Shown in pieces: positions 33,059 through 44,768 of a DNA stretch of 64,000 nucleotides. The notes beneath the pieces are model-generated. The model saw nothing but the letters and a program-made list of their open reading frames with translations. It searched no databases and was not told the origin of the DNA. The position numbers and the translations under genes were made by a program. The stretch comes from Stutzerimonas kunmingensis (GTDB taxonomy: Bacteria > Pseudomonadota > Gammaproteobacteria > Pseudomonadales > Pseudomonadaceae). Each line of letters begins with the position of its first letter. The first letter of the stretch is position 1. The DNA lies in the NCBI RefSeq assembly GCF_900114065.1, contig NZ_FORS01000002.1, forward strand, positions 124,001 through 188,000, read 5' to 3'.

Positions 33059-33310
33059 ATGAGTTGCCGTCCCGGTTGCGGTGCCTGTTGTATTGCCCCT
33101 TCGATCAGCTCGCCGATTCCAGGCATGCCTTATGGCAAGCCGGCGGGTGAGCGTTGCTTGCATCTTTCGGAACGCAATCTATGCGGATTGTTTGGCCAGC
33201 CCTCGCGGCCTGCTGTCTGTACCGCGTTCCAGGCGGATCACTCGGTCTGTGGTGATAGCCGTCAGGATGCTATTCGATTGCTCGGGTGGTTGGAGCAAGC
33301 GACCGCGTGA
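33059..33310 (+). CDS. YkgJ family cysteine cluster protein
   Basis: An 83-residue protein with eight or so cysteines in the zinc/iron-chelating YkgJ pattern (CRPGCGACC at the N-terminus, then single Cys in ERCLHL, NLCGLF, AVCTAF and SVCGDS). It probably binds a metal, and its function is unknown. The ATG at 33059 is the likely start. The neighbouring genes give no hint. Confidence 0.82.
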   Translation: MSCRPGCGACCIAPSISSPIPGMPYGKPAGERCLHLSERNLCGLFGQPSRPAVCTAFQADHSVCGDSRQDAIRLLGWLEQATA

Positions 33311-33723
33311 TGTCGGGATTGGCGTGTAGGCACGGCCGGACGGCGGTAGCAGTCATAGATGCACATGGTTTTTTTTGGCGGCAAACCTGAGTCGATGCGA
33401 TGCAGCCTGATGGCGCTCTCTGGGTCGTGGCGTGGCGTATTGGACGGTAGGTAGTTCCGCTGCGCTGTACCGACCGCATTTTCGACAACTTTCACCCACT
33501 CAGTAATCGTTGTTGGGTTTGGCTGATCTTACGCAAACTGTGGTTGGCGAATGGAATGTTGTTCACCTGGGACAAGCTTCGTCCCGAGGTCGGCCAGCAA
33601 CATGGAGCCGGTAGCGCAGCAAAACGGTTTATTGCCAAGTGGCGGTCTTGGACGCTCGACGCTGCCACGGCGCTATCCTGGTCGAGGTTTCGGAGGGTTT
33701 ATTCAGGTCGTGGCGTTAGACAT
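33311..33723. other. Gap downstream of the YkgJ gene
   Basis: I see no supported gene, repeat or RNA in this stretch. One open frame crosses it on the plus strand from 33544, but it runs through the gltA terminator and into gltA antisense and has no family resemblance. Confidence 0.5.
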
Positions 33724-33752
33724 AAAAAAAAGGCTGCCTCTTGGGCAGCCTT
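33724..33752 (-). terminator. Intrinsic terminator of gltA
   Basis: On the minus strand, AAGGCTGCC, a 5-base loop and GGCAGCCTT are followed by a run of T, 19 bp after the gltA stop. It is a classic Rho-independent terminator. Confidence 0.93.
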
Positions 33753-33770
33753 CTTCGTTTCAGCTAAAGC

Positions 33771-35042
33771 TCAGCGTGGCAGGTCGCGCTGCGGATGGCC
33801 GGTGTACAGCTGACGCGGACGGCCAATTTTCTGGCCTGAGGCTATCATTTCCTTCCAGTGCGAAATCCAGCCAACCGTCCGCGCCAGGGCGAAGATCACG
33901 GTGAACATGCTGGTCGGAATACCGATCGCCTTGAGGATGATGCCGGAGTAGAAGTCGACGTTCGGGTACAGGTTGCGCTCAGCGAAGTAGGGATCATTCA
34001 GTGCGATCTCTTCCAGCTTCATTGCCAGCTCCAGCTGTGGGTCATTGATACCCAGCTCGCCGAGCACTTCGTCGCAAGTCTGCTTCATCACCTTGGCGCG
34101 CGGATCGAAGTTTTTGTAGACGCGGTGACCGAAGCCCATGAGCTTGAACGGATCGTTCTTGTCCTTGGCCTTGGCCAGGAATTTCTCGACATTCGAGACG
34201 TCGCCGATCTCGTCCAGCATGGTCAGCACGGCTTCGTTCGCGCCGCCGTGTGCCGGCCCCCACAGTGCAGCGATGCCGGCTGCGATACAAGCGAACGGGT
34301 TGGCGCCGGTGGAGCCTGCCAGGCGGACGGTAGAGGTGGAGGCGTTCTGCTCATGGTCGGCGTGCAGGATGAAGATGCGATCCATTGCCTTGGCCAGCAC
34401 CGGGCTGATCGGTTTGATCTCGGCCGGTGTGTTGAACATCATGTGCAGGAAGTTTTCCGAGTAGTTCAGGTCGTTGCGCGGATACATCAACGGCTGGCCC
34501 ATCGAATACTTGTAGACCATGGCCGCGATGGTCGGCATCTTCGCGACCAGGCGGTGTGCGGAAATTTCACGATGCTGGGGGTTATTGATGTCCAGCGAGT
34601 CATGGTAGAAGGCCGAGAGTGCGCCGACGATGCCGCACATCACAGCCATCGGGTGAGCGTCGCGACGGAAACCGTGAAGGAACGACTTCAGCTGCTCGTG
34701 AACGATGGTGTGGTTCTTGATGGTGTCGACGAACTTGGCTTTCTGCTCGGTGGTCGGCAATTCGCCGTTCAGCAGCAGGTAGCAGGTTTCGAGGTAGTCG
34801 GATTTTTCCGCCAGTTGCTCGATTGGGTAGCCACGATGCAGCAGGATGCCCTTGTCGCCATCGATGTAGGTGATCTTGGACTCGCAAGAGGCGGTCGACA
34901 TGAAGCCGGGATCGAAGGTGAAGTGACCCGTGGAGGTCAGGCTTCGTACGTCTATTACATCAGGCCCTACGGTACCGGTTAAAACGGGCAGTTCGACGGG
35001 GGCAGCGCCCTCGATGATCAACTGCGCTTTCTTGTCAGCCAT
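33771..35042 (-). CDS. gltA: Citrate synthase
   Basis: Condenses oxaloacetate with acetyl-CoA, the entry step of the TCA cycle. It has 423 residues, the long hexameric NADH-sensitive Gram-negative type. Visible are the N-terminal beta domain, the active-site stretch with [20 protein letters not shown], the catalytic segment [17 protein letters not shown], and a late Asp region [15 protein letters not shown]. It is divergent from sdhC across 360 bp, with its own promoter at 35101-35128 and a strong terminator. It forms a TCA superlocus with the genes on its right. Confidence 0.98.
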   Translation of the reverse strand: MADKKAQLIIEGAAPVELPVLTGTVGPDVIDVRSLTSTGHFTFDPGFMSTASCESKITYIDGDKGILLHRGYPIEQLAEKSDYLETCYLLLNGELPTTEQKAKFVDTIKNHTIVHEQLKSFLHGFRRDAHPMAVMCGIVGALSAFYHDSLDINNPQHREISAHRLVAKMPTIAAMVYKYSMGQPLMYPRNDLNYSENFLHMMFNTPAEIKPISPVLAKAMDRIFILHADHEQNASTSTVRLAGSTGANPFACIAAGIAALWGPAHGGANEAVLTMLDEIGDVSNVEKFLAKAKDKNDPFKLMGFGHRVYKNFDPRAKVMKQTCDEVLGELGINDPQLELAMKLEEIALNDPYFAERNLYPNVDFYSGIILKAIGIPTSMFTVIFALARTVGWISHWKEMIASGQKIGRPRQLYTGHPQRDLPR

Positions 35043-35100
35043 GTATGGCCTCCTGTTTTGTGCTTGGAATCATCATGGCCCCCCACGCAGGGCCCGCATC

Positions 35101-35128
35101 ACTATAGAGTGATAAATCGCAAAGTCAA
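35101..35128 (-). promoter_or_regulatory. Sigma-70 promoter of gltA
   Basis: Reading leftward: -35 TTGACT (35128-35123), a 16-bp spacer, -10 TATAGT (35106-35101). It is about 60 bp upstream of the gltA ATG. Confidence 0.75.
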
Positions 35129-35242
35129 TTTGCGTGAACCCATGCCGTAGAGGGCTCTGCAGGGGGATGCGTACAGCTTGGGTGCACTGTTTACGGTATT
35201 TATATAGGGGCTGCTATCAGCCTTTAGTGGCACTTCACCACA

Positions 35243-35271
35243 TTGTCATTAGTGACCTAACTGTTTATACT
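35243..35271 (+). promoter_or_regulatory. Sigma-70 promoter of sdhCDAB
   Basis: -35 TTGTCA, an ideal 17-bp spacer, -10 TATACT. Start of transcription is expected near 35278, giving a leader of about 125 nt before the sdhC start. Confidence 0.78.
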
Positions 35272-35402
35272 CGGACACCGACCGGCAGGGGCCTTACAGG
35301 CAGTATTCTGTAGGTTGTCACTCGTGGGTAGCGGGTACTGCTGCGTACTCTTCCCAACAACTTTGCCCTGCGCTCTGGGGCTCTCAAGTGTGAAAAAAAG
35401 CC

Positions 35403-35777
35403 GTGAAAAGCCAACGACCTGTAAACTTAGATCTTAGGACAATAAAACTCCCCATCACTGCTTACACGTCGATTCTCCACCGTGTATCCGGTGTCATCCT
35501 GTTCGTCGGTGTCGCCTTGCTGCTGCTTGCGCTCGATACCTCGTTGTCTTCGCCAGAGGGCTTTGAGGATGTTCGTGCGTATCTGAGCAGTCCCCTGGCC
35601 AAGCTGGTGAGCTGGGCGTTGCTGTCCGCACTGCTGTATCACCTGGTGGCGGGTGTGCGTCACCTGATCATGGACACTGGGCATGGCGAGACGCTGGAAG
35701 GCGGCAAGCTGGGCTCGAAAATCGTAATCGCCGTGTCGGCGGTGCTGATCGTTCTGGCGGGAGTGTGGATATGGTAA
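35403..35777 (+). CDS. sdhC: Succinate dehydrogenase cytochrome b556 subunit
   Basis: Membrane anchor of complex II, 124 residues and three helices. With SdhD it binds haem b and forms the ubiquinone site. Conserved features are the N-terminal SQRPVNLDLRTIKLPITAY, SILHRVSGVILF (quinone-site Ser/Arg) and the haem-ligand segment LYHLVAGVRHLIMD. It begins with GTG at 35403, which gives the usual Pseudomonas N-terminus. It is the first gene of sdhCDAB and overlaps sdhD by 7 bp. Confidence 0.96.
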   Translation: MKSQRPVNLDLRTIKLPITAYTSILHRVSGVILFVGVALLLLALDTSLSSPEGFEDVRAYLSSPLAKLVSWALLSALLYHLVAGVRHLIMDTGHGETLEGGKLGSKIVIAVSAVLIVLAGVWIW

Positions 35778-36139
35778 CCAATGTCACCAACTTTTCGCGC
35801 TCGGGTCTGTACGACTGGATGGCACAGCGCGTTTCTGCAGTGGTTCTTGCGGCTTATTTTCTGTTCCTGCTTGGGTACCTGATTGCGAACCCGGACTTGG
35901 AGTATGCACAGTGGCATGAGCTGTTTTCGGCCAACTGGATGCGGATCTTCAGCCTGTTGGCGCTGGTTGCCCTGAGTGTGCACGCGTGGGTTGGTATGTG
36001 GACGATTTCCACTGACTACCTGACCAACATGGCGATCGGCAAGTGGGCTACCGGCGTTCGTTTCCTGTTCCAGGCGGTGTGTGGCATTGCCATGTTCACC
36101 TTCTTCGTCTGGGGCGTGCAGATTCTTTGGGGTATCTGA
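35771..36139 (+). CDS. sdhD: Succinate dehydrogenase membrane anchor subunit
   Basis: Second membrane anchor of complex II, 122 residues and three helices. The quinone-site motif YDWMAQRVSAVV and the haem-proximal HAWVGMWTISTDYL are visible. The ATG at 35771 (MVTNVTNFSRSG) is chosen over the GTG six bases upstream. It overlaps the sdhC end, and sdhA follows after 3 bp, so the operon is tightly coupled. Confidence 0.96.
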   Translation: MVTNVTNFSRSGLYDWMAQRVSAVVLAAYFLFLLGYLIANPDLEYAQWHELFSANWMRIFSLLALVALSVHAWVGMWTISTDYLTNMAIGKWATGVRFLFQAVCGIAMFTFFVWGVQILWGI

Positions 36140-36142
36140 TTC

Positions 36143-37915
36143 ATGGCTAACATTCGTACGCTTTCTTTTGACGCCATCATCGTTGGTGGCGGTGGCGCCG
36201 GTATGCGCGCGGCGCTGCAGTTGTCCCAGTCCGGTCACAAAACCGCTGTGGTCACCAAGGTTTTTCCGACTCGTTCGCACACCGTTTCCGCTCAGGGTGG
36301 CATCACCTGCGCCATCGCTTCGGCCGATCCGAATGATGACTGGCGCTGGCATATGTACGATACCGTCAAGGGTTCCGACTACATCGGTGACCAGGACGCT
36401 ATCGAATACATGTGTTCCGTCGGCCCGGAAGCTGTGTTCGAGCTCGAGCACATGGGCCTGCCGTTTTCCCGTACCGAGCAGGGTCGTATCTATCAGCGTC
36501 CGTTCGGTGGTCAGTCCAAGGATTTCGGCAAGGGCGGGCAGGCTGCTCGTACCTGCGCTGCCGCCGACCGTACTGGTCATGCACTGCTGCACACCCTCTA
36601 TCAGGGCAACCTGAAGAACGACACCGTATTCCTCAATGAGTGGTATGCGGTCGATCTGGTTAAGAACCAGGATGGTGCGGTCGTTGGTGTTATCGCCATC
36701 TGCATCGAAACCGGTGAAACCGTTTACATTCGTTCGAAGGCCACTGTTCTTGCGACTGGTGGTGCTGGTCGCATCTATGCTTCGACCACCAATGCTCTGA
36801 TCAACACCGGCGACGGCGTGGGCATGGCGCTGCGCGCGGGCGTGCCGGTTCAAGATATCGAGATGTGGCAGTTCCACCCGACTGGTATCGCCGGCGCGGG
36901 TGTGCTGGTAACCGAAGGTTGCCGTGGTGAAGGTGGCTACCTGATCAACAAGCACGGCGAGCGTTTCATGGAGCGCTATGCTCCTAATGCGAAAGACCTG
37001 GCTGGTCGTGACGTCGTTGCGCGCTCCATGGTCAAGGAAATCCTGGCTGGCAATGGCTGTGGCCCGGATGGTGACCACGTGATGCTGAAGCTGGATCACC
37101 TCGGTGAAGAAGTGCTGCACAGCCGCCTGCCGGGCATCTGTGAACTGTCGAAGACCTTTGCGCATGTCGATCCGGTGACCGCTCCGGTACCGGTCGTGCC
37201 GACGTGTCACTACATGATGGGTGGTATCGCCACTAATATTCATGGTCAGGCCATCACTCAAGACGCCAATGGTAATGACACCATCATCGATGGCCTGTTC
37301 GCAGTAGGCGAAGTGGCTTGTGTATCGGTGCATGGCGCCAACCGCCTGGGCGGCAACTCGCTGCTGGATCTGGTTGTGTTCGGTCGCGCCGCAGGTCTGC
37401 ACCTGGAGAAAGCGCTGAAGGAAGGTATCGAGCATCGCGGTGCCAGCGAAACCGATCTGGATGTCGCCCTGAGCCGTCTTGCCGGTCTCAACGAGCGCAC
37501 CACTGGTGAAGACGTCGCCCCGCTGCGCAAAGAACTGCAGAACTGCATGCAGAACTACTTCGGTGTATTCCGTACCGGCGAGTACATGCAGAAGGGTATC
37601 GCTCAGCTGGTGGACCTGCGTCAGCGTATCGCCAATGTCAAGATCTCGGACAAGAGCCAGGCGTTCAACACCGCGCGCATCGAAGCGCTCGAGCTGCAGA
37701 ACCTGCTGGAAGTTGCCGAGGCTACTGCTATTGCCGCGGAGAACCGCAAGGAATCCCGTGGCGCGCATGCTCGCGAAGATTTCGAAGAGCGTGATGACGA
37801 GAATTGGCTGTGCCACACCCTGTACTTCCCGGGTGACAAGCGCGTTGCCAAGCGTGCCGTGAACTTCGCTCCGAAGACCGTTCCGGCATTCGAGCCCAAG
37901 GTTCGGACTTATTGA
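36143..37915 (+). CDS. sdhA: Succinate dehydrogenase flavoprotein subunit
   Basis: Catalytic subunit of complex II, 590 residues, oxidising succinate to fumarate on the cytoplasmic side. The FAD-binding Rossmann motif is GGGGAG at 15-20, and the His that covalently holds FAD is His46 in [11 protein letters not shown]. Active-site segments include the HPTGIAGAG region and [15 protein letters not shown]. It lies between sdhD and sdhB with 3-bp and 10-bp gaps. Confidence 0.98.
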   Translation: MANIRTLSFDAIIVGGGGAGMRAALQLSQSGHKTAVVTKVFPTRSHTVSAQGGITCAIASADPNDDWRWHMYDTVKGSDYIGDQDAIEYMCSVGPEAVFELEHMGLPFSRTEQGRIYQRPFGGQSKDFGKGGQAARTCAAADRTGHALLHTLYQGNLKNDTVFLNEWYAVDLVKNQDGAVVGVIAICIETGETVYIRSKATVLATGGAGRIYASTTNALINTGDGVGMALRAGVPVQDIEMWQFHPTGIAGAGVLVTEGCRGEGGYLINKHGERFMERYAPNAKDLAGRDVVARSMVKEILAGNGCGPDGDHVMLKLDHLGEEVLHSRLPGICELSKTFAHVDPVTAPVPVVPTCHYMMGGIATNIHGQAITQDANGNDTIIDGLFAVGEVACVSVHGANRLGGNSLLDLVVFGRAAGLHLEKALKEGIEHRGASETDLDVALSRLAGLNERTTGEDVAPLRKELQNCMQNYFGVFRTGEYMQKGIAQLVDLRQRIANVKISDKSQAFNTARIEALELQNLLEVAEATAIAAENRKESRGAHAREDFEERDDENWLCHTLYFPGDKRVAKRAVNFAPKTVPAFEPKVRTY

Positions 37916-37925
37916 GGTCGACGAT

Positions 37926-38630
37926 ATGTTGCAAGTGAGTGTTTATCGCTACAACCCCGATCAGGACGAAAAGCCGTTCATGCAGGATTTTCAGGTCAAT
38001 ACCGATGGTAAAGATCTGATGGTTCTGGACGTCTTGGCTCTGATCAAGGAACAGGATCAGGGTTTCTCCTATCGTCGCTCCTGCCGCGAAGGCGTGTGTG
38101 GCTCCGATGGGATGAATATCAACGGTAAGAACGGTCTGGCTTGCATCACGCCGCTGTCCGCCGTGGTCAAGAACAACAAGCTGGTCGTACGTCCGCTGCC
38201 CGGTCTGCCAGTTATTCGTGACTTGGCCGTCGATATGAGCATCTTCTACAAGCAGTACGAGAAAGTGCGTCCGTATCTGATGAACGATACGCCGCCACCG
38301 GCTATCGAACGTCTGCAAAGTCCGGAAGATCGCGAGAAGCTGGACGGTCTGTACGAGTGCATCCTGTGCGCTTGCTGCTCGACCAGCTGCCCGTCCTTCT
38401 GGTGGAACCCGGACAAGTTTCTCGGTCCGGCCGCGTCGCTGCAGGCTTATCGTTTCCTGGCCGACAGCCGCGACACCGAAACCGAGAACCGTCTGGCAGG
38501 TTTGGACGATCCGTTCAGCGTGTTCCGCTGCCGCGGTATCATGAACTGCGTTGACGTTTGTCCGAAGGGATTGAACCCTACCAAGGCAATCGGTCACATA
38601 CGCAACATGCTGCTGCAGAGCGGCACCTGA
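37926..38630 (+). CDS. sdhB: Succinate dehydrogenase iron-sulfur subunit
   Basis: Electron-transfer subunit of complex II, 234 residues. Three Fe-S clusters are marked by CREGVCGSDG with a later Cys ([2Fe-2S]), CILCACCSTSCPSFWW ([4Fe-4S]) and CRGIMNCVDVCPKGLNP ([3Fe-4S] and the last [4Fe-4S] ligand). It is the last gene of sdhCDAB. Two hairpins follow before sucA. Confidence 0.98.
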   Translation: MLQVSVYRYNPDQDEKPFMQDFQVNTDGKDLMVLDVLALIKEQDQGFSYRRSCREGVCGSDGMNINGKNGLACITPLSAVVKNNKLVVRPLPGLPVIRDLAVDMSIFYKQYEKVRPYLMNDTPPPAIERLQSPEDREKLDGLYECILCACCSTSCPSFWWNPDKFLGPAASLQAYRFLADSRDTETENRLAGLDDPFSVFRCRGIMNCVDVCPKGLNPTKAIGHIRNMLLQSGT

Positions 38631-38698
38631 TGACACCCCGGTCGCGAAAGGTTATGCGCTAGCCTGGAATGGCCGGATTGCGTTACCCGTTACACCTG

Positions 38699-38765
38699 CG
38701 GCGCCGAAGTTGAAGCTCGGCGCCGTAGTTTTAGTAGGAATCCCAGCTCACAAAGCCGGGATTCC
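38699..38765 (+). terminator. Two hairpins between sdhB and sucA
   Basis: First, CGGCGCCGA, a 9-base loop and TCGGCGCCG, followed by TAGTTTTAG (38699-38734), terminator-like. Directly after it, GGAATCCC and GGGATTCC form a second 8-bp stem (38737-38765) without a U-tract. They probably attenuate rather than fully separate sdh from suc transcription. Confidence 0.6.
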
Positions 38766-38922
38766 ACTCTGAAAATTTGATGACCAGCAGGAGCACCCGG
38801 CTTGTGCCCGGGAACTATCTGCGCGGTCCGTAGTGGCTTTACCTGAGTCGCTGCTTCAGAACTTGGGAAGTCATGCTGCGGTTTCCACGCTGGTGGTGTC
38901 TCCTTATCGAAGGTGACCAGAC

Positions 38923-41754
38923 ATGCAAGAAAGCGTAATGCAGCGCATGTGGGACAGTGCCCACCTATCCGGTGGTAACGCTGCCTATGTGGAAGAGCTT
39001 TATGAGCTCTACCTGCACGATCCCAACGCTGTGCCCGAAGAGTGGCGCACTTACTTCCAGAAGTTGCCCTCCGGTGGCAGCGCTTCAGCCGATGTATCGC
39101 ACTCGACTATTCGCGACCACTTCGTCCTGCTGGGCAAGAACCAGCGTCGTGCTCAGCCTGTGTCCGCAGGTAGCGTCAGCAGTGAGCACGAAAAGAAGCA
39201 GATCGAAGTCCTGCGCCTGATCCAGGCCTATCGGGTGCGTGGCCATCAGGCAGCACAGCTCGATCCGCTTGGCCTGCAACAGCGCACCGTTCCTGCCGAT
39301 CTGGCGATCAATAACTACGGTCTGACCGACGCCGACCTCGACACCGTGTTCCGCACCGCCGACCTGGCCATGGTCAACGGACAAGGCACTCTGCGCGAAA
39401 TCCTGCAGGCGCTGCAAGAAACCTATTGCCGCACCATCGGCGCCGAGTACATGCACATCGTCGATTCCGAGCAGCGCAGCTGGTTCGTTCAGCGCCTGGA
39501 AAGCGTGCGTGGCCGCCCGGACTTCTCGCCGGAGATCAAGAGCCACCTGCTCGAGCGCCTCACCGCTGCCGAAGGTCTGGAAAAGTATCTGGGTACCAAA
39601 TATCCGGGCACCAAGCGCTTCGGTCTGGAAGGTGGCGAGAGTCTGATCCCGCTGCTCGACGAGATCATTCAGCGCTCCGGCTCCTACGGCACCAAGGAAA
39701 TCGTCATCGGCATGGCCCACCGTGGCCGTCTGAACGTACTGGTCAACACCTTCGGCAAGAATCCGCGCGACCTGTTCGACGAGTTCGAAGGCAAGAAGGT
39801 CGAAGGCCTGAGTTCAGGTGACGTGAAATATCACCAGGGCTTCTCCTCCAACGTGATGACCCCGGGTGGCGAAATTCACCTGGCCATGGCGTTCAACCCG
39901 TCCCACCTCGAAATCGTTTCCCCGGTGGTCGAGGGTTCGGTGCGGGCTCGTCAGGATCGCCGTTGTGATCCGGTCGGCGACAAGGTGCTTCCGGTAACCA
40001 TCCACGGCGATGCTGCTGTCGCCGGTCAAGGCGTGGTGATGGAAACCTTCCAGATGTCGCAGACCCGTGCTTATCGCACGGGTGGCACCATTCGCATCGT
40101 GGTCAACAACCAGGTCGGCTTCACCACCAACAAGCAGGAAGATGCTCGTTCCACCGAGTACGCAACCGATGTGGCGAAGATGATCCAGGCGCCGATCTTC
40201 CATGTGAACGCAGACGATCCCGAGGCGGTGCTGTTCGTCACCCAGCTCGCTGTCGACTACCGGATGCAGTTCAAGCGCGACATCGTCATCGACCTGATCT
40301 GCTACCGCCGTCGTGGTCACAACGAAGCGGACGAGCCGAGCGGCACTCAGCCGCTGATGTATCAGAAGATCGCCAAGCAGCGCACCACTCGTGAGCTGTA
40401 CGCCGATTCGCTGATCCAGTCCAAGGTGTTGGACGACGAGCGTGTTCAGGCCAAGATCGACGAGTACCGTACGGCGCTCGACAATGGGCTGCACGTAGTC
40501 AAGAGCCTGGTCAAAGAGCCGAATAAAGAACTCTTCGTTGACTGGCGTCCGTATCTGGGTCATGCCTGGACTGCCCGTCATGACACCAGCTTCGATCTGA
40601 AGACCTTGCAGGATCTGTCCAACAAGCTGCTGCAGACGCCGGAAGGCTTCGTGGTGCAGCGTCAGGTCTCGAAGATTCTTGAAGATCGCCAGAAGATGGG
40701 TGCGGGCGCGCTCACCATCAACTGGGGCTACGCGGAAGTCATGGCGTACGCCACGCTGCTGTTCGAAGGCCACCCGGTACGAATCTCCGGTCAGGACGTC
40801 GGCCGCGGCACCTTCTCGCACCGCCATGCTGCGCTGCATAACCAGAAGGACGGCAGTACCTACATTCCGCTGCAGCACCTCTATGAAGGTCAGCCGCGTT
40901 TCGATCTGTACGACTCGTTCCTCTCCGAGGAAGCGGTTCTGGCCTTCGAATACGGTTACGCCACCACCATGCCCAATGCGCTTGTCGTGTGGGAAGCGCA
41001 GTTCGGCGACTTCGCCAATGGCGCCCAGGTAGTGATCGACCAGTTCATCACCAGCGGTGAGCACAAGTGGGGTCGCCTGTGTGGCCTGACCATGCTGTTG
41101 CCACACGGCTATGAGGGGCAGGGCCCGGAACACTCGTCCGCTCGTCTGGAGCGTTACCTGCAGCTGTGCGCCGAGCACAATATCCAGGTTTGCGTGCCGA
41201 CGACTCCGGCGCAGGTCTACCACATGCTGCGTCGCCAGGCGATTCGCCCGCTGCGCAAGCCGCTGGTTGCGCTGACACCCAAGTCGCTGCTGCGTCATAA
41301 GCTTGCGACCTCGACACTGGAAGAGCTCACCCAGGGTTCCTTCCAGACCGTTATCCCGGAAGTCGACGCGATCGATCCGGCGAAGGTCGAGCGTGTAATC
41401 ATGTGTAGCGGCAAGGTCTACTATGACCTGCTGGACAAGCGTCGTGCCGAAGGCCGCGAAGATATTGCCATCGTGCGTATCGAGCAGCTGTATCCGTTCC
41501 CGGAAGAGGATCTGGCCGAGGCGCTTGCGCCTTACCAGAATCTCAAGCACATCGTCTGGTGCCAGGAAGAGCCGATGAACCAGGGTGCCTGGTACTGCAG
41601 CCAGCATCACATGCGCCGTGTGGCCACCGCACACAAGAAGGAACTGTTCCTTCAGTACGCGGGTCGTGATGCTTCAGCGGCGCCGGCGGTCGGTTACGCC
41701 TCCATGCATGCCGAACAGCAGGAAAAACTGCTGCAGGACGCCTTCACCGTTTAA
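38923..41754 (+). CDS. sucA: 2-oxoglutarate dehydrogenase E1 component
   Basis: Thiamine-diphosphate-dependent E1 subunit of the 2-oxoglutarate dehydrogenase complex, 943 residues. The N-terminal E2-binding segment (MQRMWDSAHLSGGNAAYVEELY) is followed by the TPP domain with GMAHRGRLNVLVN and YRRRGHNEADEPSGTQP, and a pyrimidine-binding domain with GQDVGRGTFSHRHA. It has a GAAGGTG ribosome site and is followed by sucB after 69 bp containing a perfect palindrome. Confidence 0.98.
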   Translation: MQESVMQRMWDSAHLSGGNAAYVEELYELYLHDPNAVPEEWRTYFQKLPSGGSASADVSHSTIRDHFVLLGKNQRRAQPVSAGSVSSEHEKKQIEVLRLIQAYRVRGHQAAQLDPLGLQQRTVPADLAINNYGLTDADLDTVFRTADLAMVNGQGTLREILQALQETYCRTIGAEYMHIVDSEQRSWFVQRLESVRGRPDFSPEIKSHLLERLTAAEGLEKYLGTKYPGTKRFGLEGGESLIPLLDEIIQRSGSYGTKEIVIGMAHRGRLNVLVNTFGKNPRDLFDEFEGKKVEGLSSGDVKYHQGFSSNVMTPGGEIHLAMAFNPSHLEIVSPVVEGSVRARQDRRCDPVGDKVLPVTIHGDAAVAGQGVVMETFQMSQTRAYRTGGTIRIVVNNQVGFTTNKQEDARSTEYATDVAKMIQAPIFHVNADDPEAVLFVTQLAVDYRMQFKRDIVIDLICYRRRGHNEADEPSGTQPLMYQKIAKQRTTRELYADSLIQSKVLDDERVQAKIDEYRTALDNGLHVVKSLVKEPNKELFVDWRPYLGHAWTARHDTSFDLKTLQDLSNKLLQTPEGFVVQRQVSKILEDRQKMGAGALTINWGYAEVMAYATLLFEGHPVRISGQDVGRGTFSHRHAALHNQKDGSTYIPLQHLYEGQPRFDLYDSFLSEEAVLAFEYGYATTMPNALVVWEAQFGDFANGAQVVIDQFITSGEHKWGRLCGLTMLLPHGYEGQGPEHSSARLERYLQLCAEHNIQVCVPTTPAQVYHMLRRQAIRPLRKPLVALTPKSLLRHKLATSTLEELTQGSFQTVIPEVDAIDPAKVERVIMCSGKVYYDLLDKRRAEGREDIAIVRIEQLYPFPEEDLAEALAPYQNLKHIVWCQEEPMNQGAWYCSQHHMRRVATAHKKELFLQYAGRDASAAPAVGYASMHAEQQEKLLQDAFTV

Positions 41755-41769
41755 CCATTTCGTGCAAGG

Positions 41770-41787
41770 GGCCGCGATATCGCGGCC
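41770..41787. other. Perfect 18-bp palindrome between sucA and sucB
   Basis: GGCCGCGATATCGCGGCC, 15 bp after the sucA stop. In RNA it would form a tight GC hairpin. No U-tract follows, so it more likely sets mRNA processing or stability between E1 and E2 than it ends transcription. Confidence 0.7.
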
Positions 41788-41823
41788 TCGATGTAGAAAC
41801 CGAATCAATAGGACCCCTGAATA

Positions 41824-43044
41824 ATGGCTATCGAGATCAAAGCCCCTACATTCCCAGAATCGGTTGCCGACGGCACCGTTGCCACCTGGCACAAGCAGCC
41901 GGGCGACGCGGTCAAGCGTGATGAGCTGATCGTCGACATCGAAACCGACAAGGTGGTGATGGAAGTGCTCGCCGAAGCTGACGGCGTGCTGACCGAGATC
42001 GTCAAGAACGAAGGCGATACCGTGCTGAGCGGCGAGCTGCTCGGCAAGCTGGAGGCTGGTGCTACTGCCGCCGCCGCACCTGCGCCGGCTGCTGCCCCGG
42101 CTCAAACTGCTGCTCCGGCTGCTGCCGCAACCGCAGGTGAAGAGCCAATCCTGGCTCCTGCTGCGCGCAAGATGGCCGAAGAGAACGGCATCGATCCGAA
42201 CAGCATCGCCGGTACCGGTAAAGATGGTCGTGTGACCAAGGAAGATGTCGTTGCCGCCGTCGAAGCCAAGAAATCCGCTCCGGCTGCTGCTGCCAAGCCG
42301 GCTGCTCCAGCTGCCTCCGCTCCGATCTTCGCCGAAGGCGATCGTGTCGAGAAGCGCGTGCCGATGACCCGCCTGCGTGCGAAGGTCGCCGAGCGTCTGG
42401 TCGAAGCGCAATCCTCCATGGCGATGCTGACTACGTTCAACGAAGTCAACATGAAGCCGATCATGGAGCTGCGTTCCAAGTACAAGGACCTGTTCGAGAA
42501 GACTCACAACGGCGTGCGCCTGGGCTTCATGTCCTTCTTCGTCAAGGCCGCGGTCGAAGCACTCAAGCGCCAGCCGGGCGTCAACGCTTCCATCGATGGC
42601 AATGACATCGTCTACCACGGTTATCAGGATATCGGCGTCGCCGTTTCCAGCGACCGCGGCCTGGTGGTTCCGGTCCTGCGCAACGCCGAGCACATGAGCC
42701 TGGCCGAGATCGAAGGCGGCATCAACAACTTCGGCAAGAAGGCCAAGGCCGGCAAGCTGACCATCGAAGAGATGACTGGCGGCACCTTCACCATCTCCAA
42801 TGGTGGTGTGTTTGGTTCGCTGCTGTCGACGCCGATCGTCAACCCGCCTCAGACCGCCATCCTCGGTATGCACAAGATCCAGGAACGCCCGATGGCCGTT
42901 AACGGTCAAGTGGTCATCCTGCCGATGATGTACCTGGCCCTGTCCTATGACCATCGCTTGATCGACGGCAAGGAAGCGGTGACCTTCCTGGTTACCATGA
43001 AGGACCTGCTGGAAGACCCGGCCCGTCTGCTGCTGGATATCTGA
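41824..43044 (+). CDS. sucB: Dihydrolipoyl succinyltransferase (E2)
   Basis: Core E2 subunit of the 2-oxoglutarate dehydrogenase complex, 406 residues, transferring the succinyl group to CoA. One lipoyl domain has Lys43 in [10 protein letters not shown]. An Ala/Pro-rich linker (about 78-105) leads to a peripheral-subunit-binding domain (about 112-145, [15 protein letters not shown]). The catalytic domain ends with the active-site [12 protein letters not shown]. The single lipoyl domain and the length are typical of SucB. Confidence 0.98.
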   Translation: MAIEIKAPTFPESVADGTVATWHKQPGDAVKRDELIVDIETDKVVMEVLAEADGVLTEIVKNEGDTVLSGELLGKLEAGATAAAAPAPAAAPAQTAAPAAAATAGEEPILAPAARKMAEENGIDPNSIAGTGKDGRVTKEDVVAAVEAKKSAPAAAAKPAAPAASAPIFAEGDRVEKRVPMTRLRAKVAERLVEAQSSMAMLTTFNEVNMKPIMELRSKYKDLFEKTHNGVRLGFMSFFVKAAVEALKRQPGVNASIDGNDIVYHGYQDIGVAVSSDRGLVVPVLRNAEHMSLAEIEGGINNFGKKAKAGKLTIEEMTGGTFTISNGGVFGSLLSTPIVNPPQTAILGMHKIQERPMAVNGQVVILPMMYLALSYDHRLIDGKEAVTFLVTMKDLLEDPARLLLDI

Positions 43045-43127
43045 TAGAAACGTCACGGGCTGCAGCTGGCAGGTCAGGTGAAAGCCGGCCGTGCTACCTA
43101 CAGCCTTTGGCTTTTAGCTGCTTTTGA

Positions 43128-44576
<1,449 letters not shown>

Positions 44577-44596
44577 TCGGCTTCGTGCTGTACCCG

Positions 44597-44630
44597 GGCC
44601 CGACGTATCTGCGGATACGCCGGGCCTTTT
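44597..44630 (+). terminator. Intrinsic terminator after lpdG
   Basis: GGCCCG and CGTATC pair with GATACG and CGGGCC around a 4-base loop, with one internal mismatch, then TTTT. It begins 20 bp past the lpdG stop, so sucCD has its own promoter or relies on read-through. Confidence 0.85.
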
Positions 44631-44768
44631 GCAAACTGCAGATTCGAAAAGGATTGCAGGTCGCTGAGAGGTATCGTGAATTAGCAGATAGTTTTCAGCG
44701 ACTTGTGAGGGAGGCACGGCGGTTCGTCGTGCCGTAAATGCGCCAATACCAAACAGACGGTAGAAAGC

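Larger units (their letters stand above)
35043..35402. promoter_or_regulatory. Divergent gltA / sdhC control region
   Basis: A 360-bp gene-free region between divergent TCA genes. It contains recognisable sigma-70 promoters for both directions (listed separately) and a leader of about 125 bp before sdhC. I see no Anr-type palindrome in it. Confidence 0.7.

Noticed and set aside
33544..33813. 89-codon open frame before gltA
   Set aside because: It passes through the gltA terminator and into gltA antisense. No ribosome site.
35660..37816. 718-codon open frame on the minus strand opposite sdhD/sdhA
   Set aside because: It is antisense to clear sdh genes, has no ribosome site or family resemblance, and has a composition typical of shadow frames.
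39814..41634. 606-codon open frame opposite sucA
   Set aside because: Shadow of sucA. It has no start signal or recognisable domain.
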